Below, piece by piece: positions 1 through 9,583 of a DNA stretch of 49,993 bases; positions within the stretch are counted from its first letter, which is position 1, and each line of letters starts with the position of its first letter. The position numbers were made by a program, and so were the translations under genes. Below the pieces are notes generated by a model. The model did not search any database and was not told the origin of the DNA. It saw only the letters and a program-made list of their open reading frames with translations. Source of the DNA: Acidobacteriota bacterium (GTDB taxonomy: Bacteria; Acidobacteriota; Terriglobia; Terriglobales; Acidobacteriaceae); NCBI GenBank assembly GCA_013285705.1, contig JABDHA010000025.1, positions 1 through 49,993 on the forward strand. Reading direction: 5' to 3'.

Positions 1-1403
1 GCGATTTTCGCCACCAGCTCCCCGAACAGCGTGTTCGCCCAGGCAAACCATGCGCGCGTGAACTTCTTCGGATCATCTTTGAAATAGCTCTCGTGGATAA
101 ACCCGCTTCCTGCAGAAGATATCTTGATCATGGCCAGCGCCTTGCGAATCTCCGCGTCTGAGCTGCTGGTGAGCGCGTAAACCGTCTGCGACATCGGCCA
201 GATCATGTCCTTGCCTTCATGCGGGCCGCCGATGCCTTCGCCTGCTGTTCCGCGGAAGAACCACGGATTTCTTTCACTCCATACGAAGCTTCGCGTTCTT
301 TCGTACAAGGCGGAATCGGGTGAGCTTGCCAGATAGGGCAGGCCGAGAAGGCTGGGCACATTCGCGTCGTCCATCAGAAGCTGGCTGCCGAAGCCATCCA
401 CCTCATAGGCCCAGATCGTGCCCCCGGGCGTCTGCGCGATGGCGTGCTGCTGCAGCGCCGACTCGACTTCGGCTGCCAGGGCGTGTGCCCGGTTTGCCAG
501 TGCTGCGTCGTGCAGGATGGCGTCGGCCATCTCCGCCAGCTGCCGCAGCGAGGTGACGGCGAACAGATTCGATGGCACGAGGAACGGGAAGATGCAGGCA
601 TCGTCCGAGGGACGAAAGCCGGAGGCGATGAGGCCGACCGGCTTCACCGGATTGCCGTATCCATCGGCAGGCAGCGTCTCGGTTGAGATAAAGGAATCGC
701 GCTGGAAGTGATACGGCCCCAGTCCCTGCTTGCGCTGCTGCACCGTCATGGTTTCGACGGCTAGCGTCATCGCCTTCTGCCATTGCGCATCGAATGGGCG
801 CGCGTCTCCGGTTCGTTTCCAGTAGCCATGGGCAAGACGTATGGGATAGCAGAGCGAATCCAGCTCCCACTTGCGCTCGCCGACGCCACGCTTCAGATCG
901 GTTTTGTCTTTCAGGCTCCAGGAAAGCGCGGGCGCGCTCAAGTCGGCCATGAACGCATTCGCATAAGGGTCGATCAGGATGCAGCGCGCCTGCCGCCGGA
1001 TCACTCCTTCCAGCAGTGCGCGCAGCGGCTCGTCTTTTGCTGCCAGCGGCAGGTAGGGCCACACCTGCGCCGAGGAATCCCGCAGCCACATGGCGGGAAT
1101 GTCGCCGGTGATGACGGCGGTATCCGGCTTGCCCTCGAACTCACCCGGCTCGACCGTCGTATCGAGCGTATTGGGAAAGCAGTTCACGAACATGGCCGCA
1201 AGCTCGGTGTCTCCAATGCGAGGGCGCGTCTGTTCGATGAATGCTTCGACAGCGGCGCTGCGGAAGCGGCGGTCGGCGGGTTTGGGACGTTTCGATTCGT
1301 TCCCGTCTGTGTCTAGGGCTCGTAAATACACCGGCATGGCGGCTCCCATCGCGGCTACGCCCGCGGTCTTGAGCAGGATGCGCCGCGTCCATTCCTGTTG
1401 CAT
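1..1403 (-). CDS. GH125 exo-alpha-mannosidase (metal-independent), 3' end outside window
   Basis: Expected to remove terminal alpha-1,6-linked mannose from glycans in the periplasm or outside. The reading frame starts at ATG 1403, about 6 nt after a GAGGAG ribosome-binding site, and stays open to the left edge (467 codons seen). The N-terminus has a twin-arginine-like signal (TRRILLK followed by a hydrophobic stretch). GH125 hallmarks are visible: [18 protein letters not shown] around residues 93-110, and near the truncated end [12 protein letters not shown] followed by [12 protein letters not shown], a segment typical of the family C-terminus. Only a few tens of residues are likely missing. 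The family assignment is by motif recognition; the linkage specificity is known for the family, not shown here. Confidence 0.9.
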   Translation of the reverse strand, partial: MQQEWTRRILLKTAGVAAMGAAMPVYLRALDTDGNESKRPKPADRRFRSAAVEAFIEQTRPRIGDTELAAMFVNCFPNTLDTTVEPGEFEGKPDTAVITGDIPAMWLRDSSAQVWPYLPLAAKDEPLRALLEGVIRRQARCILIDPYANAFMADLSAPALSWSLKDKTDLKRGVGERKWELDSLCYPIRLAHGYWKRTGDARPFDAQWQKAMTLAVETMTVQQRKQGLGPYHFQRDSFISTETLPADGYGNPVKPVGLIASGFRPSDDACIFPFLVPSNLFAVTSLRQLAEMADAILHDAALANRAHALAAEVESALQQHAIAQTPGGTIWAYEVDGFGSQLLMDDANVPSLLGLPYLASSPDSALYERTRSFVWSERNPWFFRGTAGEGIGGPHEGKDMIWPMSQTVYALTSSSDAEIRKALAMIKISSAGSGFIHESYFKDDPKKFTRAWFAWANTLFGELVAKI

Positions 1404-1450
1404 GGAGACTCCTCAATAAATTGGGTAATAAATACGCTGACTAACCCAGC

Positions 1451-1762
1451 CTATTTTCTGAGTGCGTTTCGGATGAACCATCCGGCCGCGGCGAAAATAA
1501 CAGCGGCGAACAAACCTGTGAGCCATTGTTTCTTCTCTAGCGTCATTAAGACGAAGGCGACCCCGATAATCACATAAGAAAGAGCAATGACTAGTACCCC
1601 GATTCTTTGAACGAGAGGAGCATGAGGTACGCCCTTAAAAAGTAGCTCATCGACGGAACGACCGCCGCGTAGAGTGTCAGGAAACACGGTATTTCGTTGG
1701 CGATCCCTCATGTCTTCAATGTATGGATCGAGTTCTTTCTTGCTGCCCGATCTCTGCTTCAC
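1451..1762 (-). CDS. Small two-helix inner-membrane protein, unknown function
   Basis: A 103-residue protein starting at GTG 1762 with a GAGG about 10 nt upstream. The first 50 residues are charged and polar; two hydrophobic helices follow, roughly residues 53-74 and 81-97, the second ending in a basic tail (RNALRK). This suggests a membrane protein with an N-terminal cytoplasmic part. I do not recognise a named family. It lies 48 nt downstream of the GH125 start on the same strand, so it is not in an obvious operon with it, and its own upstream region is a decayed transposase fragment. Confidence 0.6.
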   Translation of the reverse strand: MKQRSGSKKELDPYIEDMRDRQRNTVFPDTLRGGRSVDELLFKGVPHAPLVQRIGVLVIALSYVIIGVAFVLMTLEKKQWLTGLFAAVIFAAAGWFIRNALRK

Positions 1763-1829
1763 TTAAGGTGCCTCATGCTGCCATCCTCTCACGCCCCAAA
1801 GGGCGTTAGTCGGCTGACCCAGCCGTAAG

Positions 1830-2000
1830 TTCGACGCTAACATAGGTGCCATGCAGAGCGCGTTTCGTCAGCGACCATTCTCCATCCCATTCGTGTGAAC
1901 GATGCCATCCAGGTACTTCTCAGCGTGATTGATGACGTTGTGGGTATAGTCTTCGCTCAGCCCTCGAATTTCTGCATCTTGCGCCCATCTGTTCGCTTCT
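1830..2000 (-). pseudogene. Decayed IS1595/ISXO2-type transposase, C-terminal fragment
   Basis: Read on the minus strand, codons from about 2000 downwards give residues typical of the C-terminus of ISXO2-like (IS1595 family) transposases: a segment ending HAEKYLDGIVHTNGMEN, then after a frame change WSLTKRALHGTYVSVE. In intact relatives the two parts are continuous (HTNGIENFWSLLKRGLKGTYVSVE-like). Here the Asn-Phe-Trp region has lost about 4 bases (plus-strand positions about 1880-1884), giving a frameshift and a TGA. The catalytic core and the inverted repeats are missing, so this is a dead fragment. It occupies the gap upstream of the efflux-pump gene and may overlap that gene's promoter. 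Confidence 0.7.
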
Positions 2001-2015
2001 AAAAGTCGTCACTCT

Positions 2016-3635
2016 ATGCCATCAGAATCGGGCCCAATCAGCGCTGCCGCGTGGAAACCGAAGCACAATCCCTGGGCGATTGCGCTAACGGTCACGCTGG
2101 CTACTTTCATGGAGGTGCTCGACACCTCCATTGCCAACGTTGCCCTGCCGCATATCGCCGGAGGCCTCGGCGCTTCGCAGGACGAAGCGACCTGGGTGCT
2201 TACCTCGTATCTTGTCTCGAATGCCGTAATTCTGCCCATGAGCGCCTATCTGACATCGTTCGTCGGGCGCAAGCGCTTCTATATGTGGTGCGTCGTCTTG
2301 TTCGGCATCAGCTCGGCGCTTTGCGGGCTGGCTCCTTCGCTGCCACTGCTGATTTTCTTCCGCGTATTGCAAGGCGCGGGCGGCGGTGGGCTGGCGCCGA
2401 GCGAACAGGCCATTCTTGCCGACACTTTTCCACCGAAAAAACGCGGACAGGCCTTCGCAGTCTATGGGCTGGCTGTGGTTGCAGCTCCGGCGATCGGGCC
2501 GACTCTCGGCGGTTGGATCACGGACAACTACGACTGGCGCTGGATTTTCTTCATCAACATTCCGGTGGCCATCGTTTCGCTATTTCTGACGTCACGCATG
2601 GTGGAAGACCCGCCGCATATTGTGGAAGAGGTCAAGCGGCTGCGCTCCAAAGGACTGAACCTAGATTACACAGGCTTTGCGCTGCTAGCCATCGGCTTTG
2701 GATCGCTCGAATTTGTGCTCGACAAAGGGCAGGAGGATGACTGGTTCGGATCGCACATCATTACTACGTTCACCATCATGTGCGTGACCGCGCTCCTGAC
2801 GCTTCTCCTCTGGGAGATCTGGCAGATTCGCAAAGGCCATAAACCGATCCTTGACCTGACGCTCTTTCGCAACCGCACTTTTGCCGTTTCCTTCATCCTG
2901 ATGTTCGTTCTCGGCTTCACGCTCTTCGGGACCACCGTACTGATTCCGCAATTTACGCAGACGCTTTTGGGATACACGGCAGAACGGGCGGGGATGGCAA
3001 TTTCTCCCGGTGGTCTTACCGTCATGGCGTTAATGCCGCTGGTGGGGTTCCTCGTCGGGCGAGTCGATCCGCGCTACCTGATCGTGTACGGCTTTGTAAG
3101 CCTGGCCGCGGCGCTGAGCTTCATGCATACGCTCGATCTCGAGGTGAGTTACGGCTATATCGCGCTGCTGCGCGTCTTTCAGGCATCCGGGCTGGCGTTT
3201 CTTTTTGTTCCCATCAACACCATCTCGTACACGGACATTCCGCCTGGGAAGAACAACGACGTTTCCGGCCTCACGAATCTGGCGCGCAATATCGGCGGAA
3301 GCGTGGGCACGTCGTTTTTTGTGACATGGCTGGCGCGTCGCAGCCAGTTCCACCAGGATCGACTGGTGAGCCACTCGAATCTGTCGGATTCTGCATTGCA
3401 AACCAAGATGGACGCGCTGGCCAACTATTTTCAGCACGGAGCCAGCGTGGCAAACTCTTCCACGCAGGCACGCATGATGGCGCAGGGCAATTTGTACCGG
3501 CAACTGATCACGCAAAGCACGATGATGGCCTACCTCGACGTGATTACGGTGCTGGCGGTGGGGTGCGTCTGCATGATTCCGCTTGTTTTCCTGATGAAAA
3601 AGCGCAGAACGGGCGGTCCCATGGCCATGCACTAG
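2016..3635 (+). CDS. DHA2-family MFS drug:H+ antiporter (EmrB/QacA type)
   Basis: A 539-residue inner-membrane protein of the 14-helix DHA2 branch, expected to export drugs or other amphipathic compounds in exchange for protons. The N-terminus has the DHA2 signature (ALTVTLATFMEVLDTSIANV, residues about 22-41), followed by a motif-A-like loop VGRKRFYMW and the antiporter motif in AVVAAPAIGPTLGGWI. Length is normal for EmrB-like proteins (about 510-540). No membrane-fusion partner (EmrA) or outer-membrane channel is adjacent, so it may work with partners elsewhere or alone. I see no good Shine-Dalgarno sequence before ATG 2016. DPP IV begins 15-75 nt after its stop on the same strand, depending on the start used. 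Confidence 0.92.
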   Translation: MPSESGPISAAAWKPKHNPWAIALTVTLATFMEVLDTSIANVALPHIAGGLGASQDEATWVLTSYLVSNAVILPMSAYLTSFVGRKRFYMWCVVLFGISSALCGLAPSLPLLIFFRVLQGAGGGGLAPSEQAILADTFPPKKRGQAFAVYGLAVVAAPAIGPTLGGWITDNYDWRWIFFINIPVAIVSLFLTSRMVEDPPHIVEEVKRLRSKGLNLDYTGFALLAIGFGSLEFVLDKGQEDDWFGSHIITTFTIMCVTALLTLLLWEIWQIRKGHKPILDLTLFRNRTFAVSFILMFVLGFTLFGTTVLIPQFTQTLLGYTAERAGMAISPGGLTVMALMPLVGFLVGRVDPRYLIVYGFVSLAAALSFMHTLDLEVSYGYIALLRVFQASGLAFLFVPINTISYTDIPPGKNNDVSGLTNLARNIGGSVGTSFFVTWLARRSQFHQDRLVSHSNLSDSALQTKMDALANYFQHGASVANSSTQARMMAQGNLYRQLITQSTMMAYLDVITVLAVGCVCMIPLVFLMKKRRTGGPMAMH

Positions 3636-3710
3636 AATTGATGTTTCGCCGTGCATCGAATTCGTGGAGATGGTTCCGGACGGCGTAAGTTCATCTTTCG
3701 GGGGTTCGAC

Positions 3711-5933
3711 GTGCGCCGTTTGTTTATGTTTGCCTCAGCCGTGCTGGTGGCCTCTTCTTTTTCTGCCCATGCACAAAAGCAATGGACCGTCGCCGACATC
3801 TACGGCAAGGGCATTTCGACCGGACATGCTCCGGGAGAGATGACGTGGGCTCCGGATGGAAGCCGCGCCATCTACACCGGCGACAACGGCGACCTGATGC
3901 AGTTGCAGGCATCGAACGGCAAGATGACGAAGCTGCTAGGGCATGACAAGCTGAAGCCGATCATGAATGTGCAGCTCAGCGAAAAGGACCGCGATCATCG
4001 CGCGCGCTACGGCGAGCCGGATTACATCTGGGCGCCGGATTCGCAGCATCTGCTCTTCGACACCAACGGCACGCTGTGGCTCTACGACCTGAAAAGTGAG
4101 ACAGGCACCGAAGTAGGTCACACCGGGCAAGGCAGCAGCGACGATCCAAAGTTTTCACCGAACGGGCAGTTCCTCTCCTATCTCCACGATCACAACCTGT
4201 ACGTGGGCCGGCCCTCGACGCAGGCCACGGCAGTCACGAACACCCACGAGTCCACGCTGCTGAACGGCGAAGTGGACTGGGTCTATCTGGAAGAGCTGGA
4301 CGTGCGCAGCAACTACTTCTGGTCGCCCGATTCCAAGCAGCTCGCCTATCTGCAGATGAATGAAGAAGCCGTGTCGCAGTATCCGATTGTCGACTGGATA
4401 CCGACGCATGCGGGCGTGGACGAGCAGCGCTATCCACAGCCGGGCGATGCGAATCCGGGCGTACGCGTAGGTGTTGTCAGCGCCACCGGCGGCAAAACGA
4501 CATGGCTGAAAGTGCCGTTCGAAGCAGGCAATGACTACATTCCGCGCTTTGGATGGATCAATCCCCACGTGGTTTGGATCGAAGTATTGACGCGCGACCA
4601 CAAGCACCTGAATTTGTACTTTGCCGACACGCACACAGGCGATACGCGGCTGGCGCTGGCGCAGAATGACGATAAATTTTTCGATGAAGTCTACGATGTG
4701 GATTTTTTTGAGCCGAACGATTTTCTGATCACCAGCTGGCGCGATGGGCACACGCATATCTATCACTACTCCTATAACGCGGCGAATCCTCTCGATGGCC
4801 CGGCGCAACCGGTGAAGCAACTGGAAGACGGCGACTACGAAGTCAGCTCGATCAAGTCCGTCGATCTTTCGTCGCACACCGTCTACTACCTTTCCAACGA
4901 AGGCGACGCGCGCCAGCAGCAGATATGGAGCGTCAAGCTGGATGGAACGGGCAAGCAGCGCATCTCGAAGATCGACGGCTTTCACGATCCGAATTTTGCC
5001 GACGGTACTGCGACTTACGTCGACAAATTTTCCGATAAGATGACGCCCCCTGCACTCGACTTCTGCCATGCCGGTGGTTTCTGCCAGACGCTCGCGCGCG
5101 GAGAGATGCCGAAGGATTACGAGATTTTGCCTCCGGAGATGCTGGAGTTGAAGGCTGCCGATGGCAAGACCACGATCTACGCGTCGCTGCTGCTGCCAAA
5201 GGGTGCCACATCGCCTGCCAGCGTGCCGCTGATCAACAATCCCTATGGCGGGCCGCATGCGCAAACCGTGCGCGACAGCTGGGGCGGAGCAGGCTTTTTC
5301 TTCGATCAGTTACTCGTTCAGCAGGGGTTTGCCGTGCTGCATGTGGACAATCGCGGCATGGGCGCGCGCGGACGCGACTTTGAGCAGGCTGCCTATCACA
5401 ACTTTGGGCCGGTGCAATTGAGCGACCAATTGGCTGCGATAGACCAGGTGCTCGAAAAGTATCCGCAACTGGATAAGAACCGCCTGGGATGGTGGGGCTG
5501 GAGTTGGGGCGGGACGTTTACGCTGAATGCGCTCTCTCATTCCGACCGTTTCCGCGCCGGTGTCTCGGTCGCACCCGTAACGGATTTCCGCAACTACGAC
5601 TCGATCTACACGGAGCGCTATCTGGGCTTGCCTAACGAAAATGCAGATGCGTATCGCGATGCCTCTGTACAGGAGACGGCAAAGAACCTGAAGGGCCGCT
5701 TGCTGCTGGTGCATGGCACCGGCGACGACAATGTTCACTTTGCCAATTCCATTCAATACATTCAGAAGCTGATTGACGCGAAGATCCCGTATGACTTCCA
5801 GCCGTATCCGCGAAAGACGCACTCGATTGCCGGGCCGGTGGCGCACACGCATCTCTTCGAACGCATCGTCTGGCAATTCGATACGTATCTGAAGCCTGCC
5901 GCAGCTGTGCCATCTGCCGGGGAAGCGAAGTGA
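3711..5933 (+). CDS. Dipeptidyl peptidase IV (S9B family serine peptidase)
   Basis: A secreted or periplasmic exopeptidase releasing N-terminal X-Pro/X-Ala dipeptides. I choose GTG 3711 because it opens a good signal peptide (VRRLFMFASAVLVASSFSAHA); the frame stays open upstream to GTG 3651, and ATG 3726 is an alternative. An N-terminal beta-propeller carries the DPP IV double-Glu segment (DWVYLEELDV) that binds the substrate amino group. The C-terminal alpha/beta-hydrolase domain has the nucleophile in GWSWGG (Ser about 598 from GTG 3711), the acid in HGTGDDNVH and the His in RKTHSIAG, so the triad looks complete. Length is normal for bacterial DPP IV. The stop overlaps the next start by GTGA, so the two genes are probably translationally coupled. 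Confidence 0.93.
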   Translation: MRRLFMFASAVLVASSFSAHAQKQWTVADIYGKGISTGHAPGEMTWAPDGSRAIYTGDNGDLMQLQASNGKMTKLLGHDKLKPIMNVQLSEKDRDHRARYGEPDYIWAPDSQHLLFDTNGTLWLYDLKSETGTEVGHTGQGSSDDPKFSPNGQFLSYLHDHNLYVGRPSTQATAVTNTHESTLLNGEVDWVYLEELDVRSNYFWSPDSKQLAYLQMNEEAVSQYPIVDWIPTHAGVDEQRYPQPGDANPGVRVGVVSATGGKTTWLKVPFEAGNDYIPRFGWINPHVVWIEVLTRDHKHLNLYFADTHTGDTRLALAQNDDKFFDEVYDVDFFEPNDFLITSWRDGHTHIYHYSYNAANPLDGPAQPVKQLEDGDYEVSSIKSVDLSSHTVYYLSNEGDARQQQIWSVKLDGTGKQRISKIDGFHDPNFADGTATYVDKFSDKMTPPALDFCHAGGFCQTLARGEMPKDYEILPPEMLELKAADGKTTIYASLLLPKGATSPASVPLINNPYGGPHAQTVRDSWGGAGFFFDQLLVQQGFAVLHVDNRGMGARGRDFEQAAYHNFGPVQLSDQLAAIDQVLEKYPQLDKNRLGWWGWSWGGTFTLNALSHSDRFRAGVSVAPVTDFRNYDSIYTERYLGLPNENADAYRDASVQETAKNLKGRLLLVHGTGDDNVHFANSIQYIQKLIDAKIPYDFQPYPRKTHSIAGPVAHTHLFERIVWQFDTYLKPAAAVPSAGEAK

Positions 5934-6826
5934 ACCATCCGGCAGAGAAACCTGGCTCGAATGAATTGATTCGCGGCCGCACAACGCTTGGCGATTTCGA
6001 ACTGACTGTCTTGAGCGACGGCTTTTATTTCCTCGACGGCGGGGCAATGTTCGGCGTCGTGCCGAAGCCGCTGTGGGAGAAGCGCGCTCCGGCAGATGCG
6101 CAGAACCGCATTCTGCTCGGCCTGAATACGGTCGTAGTGCGGATGGGAAAGCATACCGTCGCAATCGAAACCGGAATTGGTAACAAGCTCAGTGACAAAT
6201 TGCGGGCGATCTACGGAGCGAAAGAGCAGCTACCGCTGGCCTTTGCCGCTGCCGGGATCAAGCCGGAAGAAGTCGACATCGTCATCAACTCCCATCTGCA
6301 CTTTGACCATTGCGGATGGAACACGACGCGCACACCCGATGGCCGCGTTGTGCCCACGTTTCCCAACGCGCGCTACTTCGCGCATCGTGGTGAGGTGGAG
6401 CACGGCCACCTGCAGCTTGAGCGCGATGCGATCAGCTACGTCAGCGACAACTACGACCCTCTGATCGAGAGCGGCCAGATGACGCTGCTCGATGTGAAGC
6501 GCGGCGAGACGCAGGAGATTGTGCCGGGCGTTTCCGTCGAGGGCTTTCCCGGACATACATCGCAGCTGATGGCGGTGCATCTCGATTCAGGCGGACAGCG
6601 GGCATGCTACATCTCCGACCTGATTCCGACCAGCGCGCACCTCGACCCTACCTGGGTGATGGGCTATGACCTCGACCCGCTGACCTGCATTGAAGAGCGC
6701 AAGCGATTTTATGCGCGCGCTATTCCTGAGCAGTGGCTAGTGCTTTTCACCCACGATCATCACACGCCCTTCGGCTATGTGGGACTGAACGACAAGGGCA
6801 GACCGGTGATGAAAGAGCCGTTGTAA
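5930..6826 (+). CDS. MBL-fold metallo-hydrolase (YtnP/lactonase-like)
   Basis: A 298-residue metallo-beta-lactamase-fold enzyme. It shows the metal-binding HxHxDH motif HLHFDH (His122, His124, Asp126, His127), a further His in FPGHTS, the bridging Asp in CYISDLIPT and a terminal His in FTHDHH, so the dizinc site looks complete. The arrangement resembles the YtnP-type subgroup, some members of which cleave N-acyl-homoserine lactones, but substrate cannot be inferred with confidence. The start codon GTG overlaps the stop of the dipeptidyl peptidase by 4 nt, implying co-transcription. No signal peptide is visible, so it is likely cytoplasmic although its operon partner is exported. Confidence 0.88.
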   Translation: MNHPAEKPGSNELIRGRTTLGDFELTVLSDGFYFLDGGAMFGVVPKPLWEKRAPADAQNRILLGLNTVVVRMGKHTVAIETGIGNKLSDKLRAIYGAKEQLPLAFAAAGIKPEEVDIVINSHLHFDHCGWNTTRTPDGRVVPTFPNARYFAHRGEVEHGHLQLERDAISYVSDNYDPLIESGQMTLLDVKRGETQEIVPGVSVEGFPGHTSQLMAVHLDSGGQRACYISDLIPTSAHLDPTWVMGYDLDPLTCIEERKRFYARAIPEQWLVLFTHDHHTPFGYVGLNDKGRPVMKEPL

Positions 6827-6827
6827 C

Positions 6828-7310
6828 TCAGAGAATTATTTTCTTGGCATATTCATAGAGGGGCATGCCGAAGAAATCCGTAACTTTGCCGGTGCGCTGG
6901 AAACCATTGCCCTCATAGAAGCGGATTGCGCGCTCCAGCGGAGCCGTCGTGTCGAGGCTTATCACGGAGCAGCCGTCTTTAGCGAGAGTAGACTCGGCTG
7001 TCGTCAATAACTCCTGGCCAATGCCGCATCCTTGCCAAGCTGGATCGACAGCCATTCCACGCAGGTGACCTTCACCAGCATTCACGCTGTTGCAAGAGAT
7101 TGTTCCTACTAATTCATTTGTATCTGTTACTGCGACATATATCTTCATCGATAACAGCCGCCGCTCAATAGCTTCGGTATTGGGGACGGTGTCACTGTAT
7201 GCATCAGCAGTGTAGAGATCGCGAAATGGTGCGAAGGCTTTCTGCAGGCATTCTGCAATGGCAAAAAGATCGTCGCTTCCGGCCCTGCGGATAGAAAAGG
7301 TACAACCCAT
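6828..7310 (-). CDS. GNAT-family N-acetyltransferase
   Basis: A 160-residue protein of the GCN5-related acetyltransferase fold. The acetyl-CoA-binding motif A is visible as MAVDPAWQGCGIGQELL, followed by SLDTTAPLERAIRFYEGNGF, typical of motif B where a Tyr/Phe sits next to the cofactor. Substrate unknown. Start ATG 7310 has an AGGAG about 10 nt upstream. It is transcribed towards the MBL-fold gene; their stops are almost adjacent (convergent) with no clear terminator between them. Confidence 0.88.
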   Translation of the reverse strand: MGCTFSIRRAGSDDLFAIAECLQKAFAPFRDLYTADAYSDTVPNTEAIERRLLSMKIYVAVTDTNELVGTISCNSVNAGEGHLRGMAVDPAWQGCGIGQELLTTAESTLAKDGCSVISLDTTAPLERAIRFYEGNGFQRTGKVTDFFGMPLYEYAKKIIL

Positions 7311-7397
7311 TTACGAGTGCTCCTCAGCCAGGCAAGTCTATTGTCCGTCGATGAAAAACAAGCCGTCGACAAAGAGAAGAAACCACCTTCCGAGGCC

Positions 7398-7434
7398 GAA
7401 GCAAAAGCAGGTTTTCGATGCCTGCTTTTGCTTC
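7398..7434. terminator. Long perfect hairpin downstream of the S53 protease gene
   Basis: A 14-bp perfect inverted repeat (GAAGCAAAAGCAGG and its complement) with a 9-nt loop. It lies just past the protease stop (7448, minus strand). The stem carries A/T runs but no strict U-tract follows the hairpin, so it may act as a terminator or as an mRNA 3'-stabilising structure. Confidence 0.55.
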
Positions 7435-7447
7435 CCCGCTTCAGTCG

Positions 7448-9031
7448 TCAACTGCCTGAACTGCTCGTCGTCGTGGTCAATGCGGTAAGAATCGATGCGC
7501 CATCCGGCGAACCAAGTCCGGTGCAGGCGTCCCAGCCTGGGCCAGCCGAGTAGGCTCCGTTGTTGCCTTGCGTAATGTCATGAAAAGCATTCGCGTTCTG
7601 GTAGAGCGTCGGGTTCACAAACCCCGCCGAGGCTGCGCCCTGCTGCGCGAGCTGTTGATTGATCAACGTAATCAGTCCGGCATAGAGCGGCGCAACGGCG
7701 CTGGTGCCGCCCACCACTTCCTGCTGTCCATCGACAACCACGTCGTAGCCGCTTTCGGGCGATGCATCCCCGGACACATCGGGCACGCCGCGGCCGCTGC
7801 TGCCTGAGGGCACCGCGCTCGTCTGCCAGGTGGGAACCGGGAAGGTCGTGCTGAAGCCGCCACCCGACGCGCCTCCACCCGCCGATTGATCGTCCCAGAC
7901 AACTTCTTCCGAGATTTGCGTACCGCTGGCAAAGAGCTCCGTCCCGCCGCAGGCAAGCACATGCGGGCTCGATGCAGGGAAATCGACCACGGTGCCGCTG
8001 GTGCCATCGCTCGAACCGCTGTCTCCGGAGGCAACCGTGATGGTGACGCCAAGTGCTCCGGCTGACTGGCAGGCATTGTCGAGAGCCGTGATAGAAGACT
8101 GCGACCAGCTCGATTCCGGGCCACCCCAGCTGATCGAGAGCACGGATGGTTTGTTGGTCGTGTCGTGCACGGCAGTCGTGATGGCGTCGATGAATCCCTG
8201 ATCGGTGTTCGGCGCAAAGTAGACAGCAATGCTGGCTGCATTCGCGACGGAACCGGCTACCTGGATATCGAGTTCGACTTCGGCGTCCGCGCCATTCGGA
8301 TCGCCGGGTGAGTTTGTGCCGCCGTCGACGCTGACGTCAATCACATTGGGCACGTTCAGGCCCAATGCGGAGAAGTAGCTTTGCAGATCGCTCGCCGTAT
8401 ATCCGCCGCCCAACTCGAGAATCCCAATCGTCTCGCCGCTGCCATTCAAATTCGCGGGAAAGTTATACAACTGCCCTACCTGTACTGCGCTGAAAGGCTG
8501 CGGCTGCGCGGACGTCGGCTGCTTCTTTTTTTTCCTTTTGTCAGGATCGGCTTCCCGTCGCCGGAAGTGGGGCGTAGCGATAGGACGCGCATCGAGACCA
8601 AGCACGGCTTCAATCGGCTCGGCATGATCGGCAGACAATGAGACAGCGCCTTCATATCCATGGAAGCGCCTCTTGTGCTTTGTATCTTCGTAGCTGTTGA
8701 GCTTGACGCCGAAGGCCTTTTCCATGGCCTCAGCCGTGCCTTTCAATACGATAGTCCGGCGCGGCAGACTCGATGCAGCCTCATCGACGGTAAGGCCGTG
8801 TTCCTGTGCAAACGCGCGGACGCGGTCGAAGTCGGCCGGGTCAGCGGCGTATTGCGCATTGAATTCCTGATGCGAGAGCCTGCGGCCCTTCAATTCACTA
8901 AGTTGGAGCGGATTCTTGCGCCTCACGATGACAGAGACGCTGATCATTTGTTCAGGCGACGTGGGCCCAAGTTGCGTCGCACCCCGTGGCGCTTTGTGTT
9001 CCGTTTTTTGCAGGGTAATGCGGGAAGCCAT
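7448..9031 (-). CDS. S53 family acid serine-carboxyl protease (kumamolisin/sedolisin)
   Basis: A 527-residue pepsin-pH-range endopeptidase precursor. Residues about 1-170 form the pro-kumamolisin activation domain, ending in a basic linker (DKRKKKK) that could be the processing site. The mature domain has the full S53 catalytic set: Glu251 and Asp255 in EVELD, Asp337 in ASGDSG and Ser444 in GGTSAVAP. The C-terminal calcium site is present (HDITQG around Asp485 and GPGWD at 497-501). No classical signal peptide precedes the propeptide. Start ATG 9031 follows a strong GAGGTGA site. The gene stands alone; an acid protease fits a soil acidobacterium. Confidence 0.93.
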   Translation of the reverse strand: MASRITLQKTEHKAPRGATQLGPTSPEQMISVSVIVRRKNPLQLSELKGRRLSHQEFNAQYAADPADFDRVRAFAQEHGLTVDEAASSLPRRTIVLKGTAEAMEKAFGVKLNSYEDTKHKRRFHGYEGAVSLSADHAEPIEAVLGLDARPIATPHFRRREADPDKRKKKKQPTSAQPQPFSAVQVGQLYNFPANLNGSGETIGILELGGGYTASDLQSYFSALGLNVPNVIDVSVDGGTNSPGDPNGADAEVELDIQVAGSVANAASIAVYFAPNTDQGFIDAITTAVHDTTNKPSVLSISWGGPESSWSQSSITALDNACQSAGALGVTITVASGDSGSSDGTSGTVVDFPASSPHVLACGGTELFASGTQISEEVVWDDQSAGGGASGGGFSTTFPVPTWQTSAVPSGSSGRGVPDVSGDASPESGYDVVVDGQQEVVGGTSAVAPLYAGLITLINQQLAQQGAASAGFVNPTLYQNANAFHDITQGNNGAYSAGPGWDACTGLGSPDGASILTALTTTTSSSGS

Positions 9032-9236
9032 AGATCACCTCTAGAAAATGGTGCTGTGAAAGTCAGACGCGTTTCTCAAATGACCGAACGAACAGGCCAT
9101 AACCATACCACTAACGAAAACCAGCTGAGGCTAAAGTTCTGTTTCATTTTCAAATCGCACGCAAGGCGCGATCTCTGCGGTCCTGCATCCGATGCAGACT
9201 GAGAAGTCCCCTGTAAAGGGACGGAAACATTCGGCT

Positions 9237-9521
9237 CTAAGCTGCCTTTTTCCGCTCTTTTTCGCGAGCTTTTTGCACGCGCTCGGAAAGCAGAGATTTC
9301 GCTCTTTCGAGTCGCGCCTTCTCGCGCGCGCTGAGTCCCTTCCCCGCGCGGTTGATGAAATAGGTCAGCATCCTCATGCCCGATCCGGGTCCTTTCGGCG
9401 ACACCTTCTTTGACGCAAGCGTCCGCGCGATCGTTTCGGGGTCTTTTTTGAAGAGACCTTCCGGCGGGTGCGTCGAATCGGTTTTCACATTCCTGACCCA
9501 CTTTTTCTGCGTGGCAGCCAT
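9237..9521 (-). CDS. DUF3175 family small protein
   Basis: A 94-residue basic protein. The middle block (PEGLFKKDPETIARTLA, then GSGMRMLTYFINRAGKGLS) is the core I associate with DUF3175, whose function is unknown. The C-terminus is a charged helix (KAREKERKKAA). Start ATG 9521 follows AAGGAG at good spacing. No signal peptide or membrane segment. A short hairpin (GTCCC, 7-nt loop, GGGAC, about 9205-9221) sits beyond its stop and may terminate transcription. Confidence 0.75.
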   Translation of the reverse strand: MAATQKKWVRNVKTDSTHPPEGLFKKDPETIARTLASKKVSPKGPGSGMRMLTYFINRAGKGLSAREKARLERAKSLLSERVQKAREKERKKAA

Positions 9522-9583
9522 CCTGCATCTCCTTCTTTAGAAGATGCATATTTTTGCTACGGGGCAGCGTGTAGTTCGTCTCT

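Noticed and set aside
403-1089. 228-codon minus-strand frame inside GH125
   Set aside because: It is in a different phase from the GH125 frame, which has clear family motifs through the same bases.
4155-5264. 369-codon open frame antisense to the dipeptidyl peptidase gene
   Set aside because: The plus strand encodes a full DPP IV with catalytic motifs; the antisense frame is a high-GC shadow without recognisable motifs.
5310-6164. 284-codon antisense frame spanning the DPP IV/MBL junction
   Set aside because: Lies opposite two well-supported genes; Arg/Ser-rich composition of a shadow frame.
7357-7490. 45-codon plus-strand frame in the gap after the S53 gene
   Set aside because: It reads across the terminator-like hairpin, has no ribosome-binding site and overlaps the end of the protease gene.
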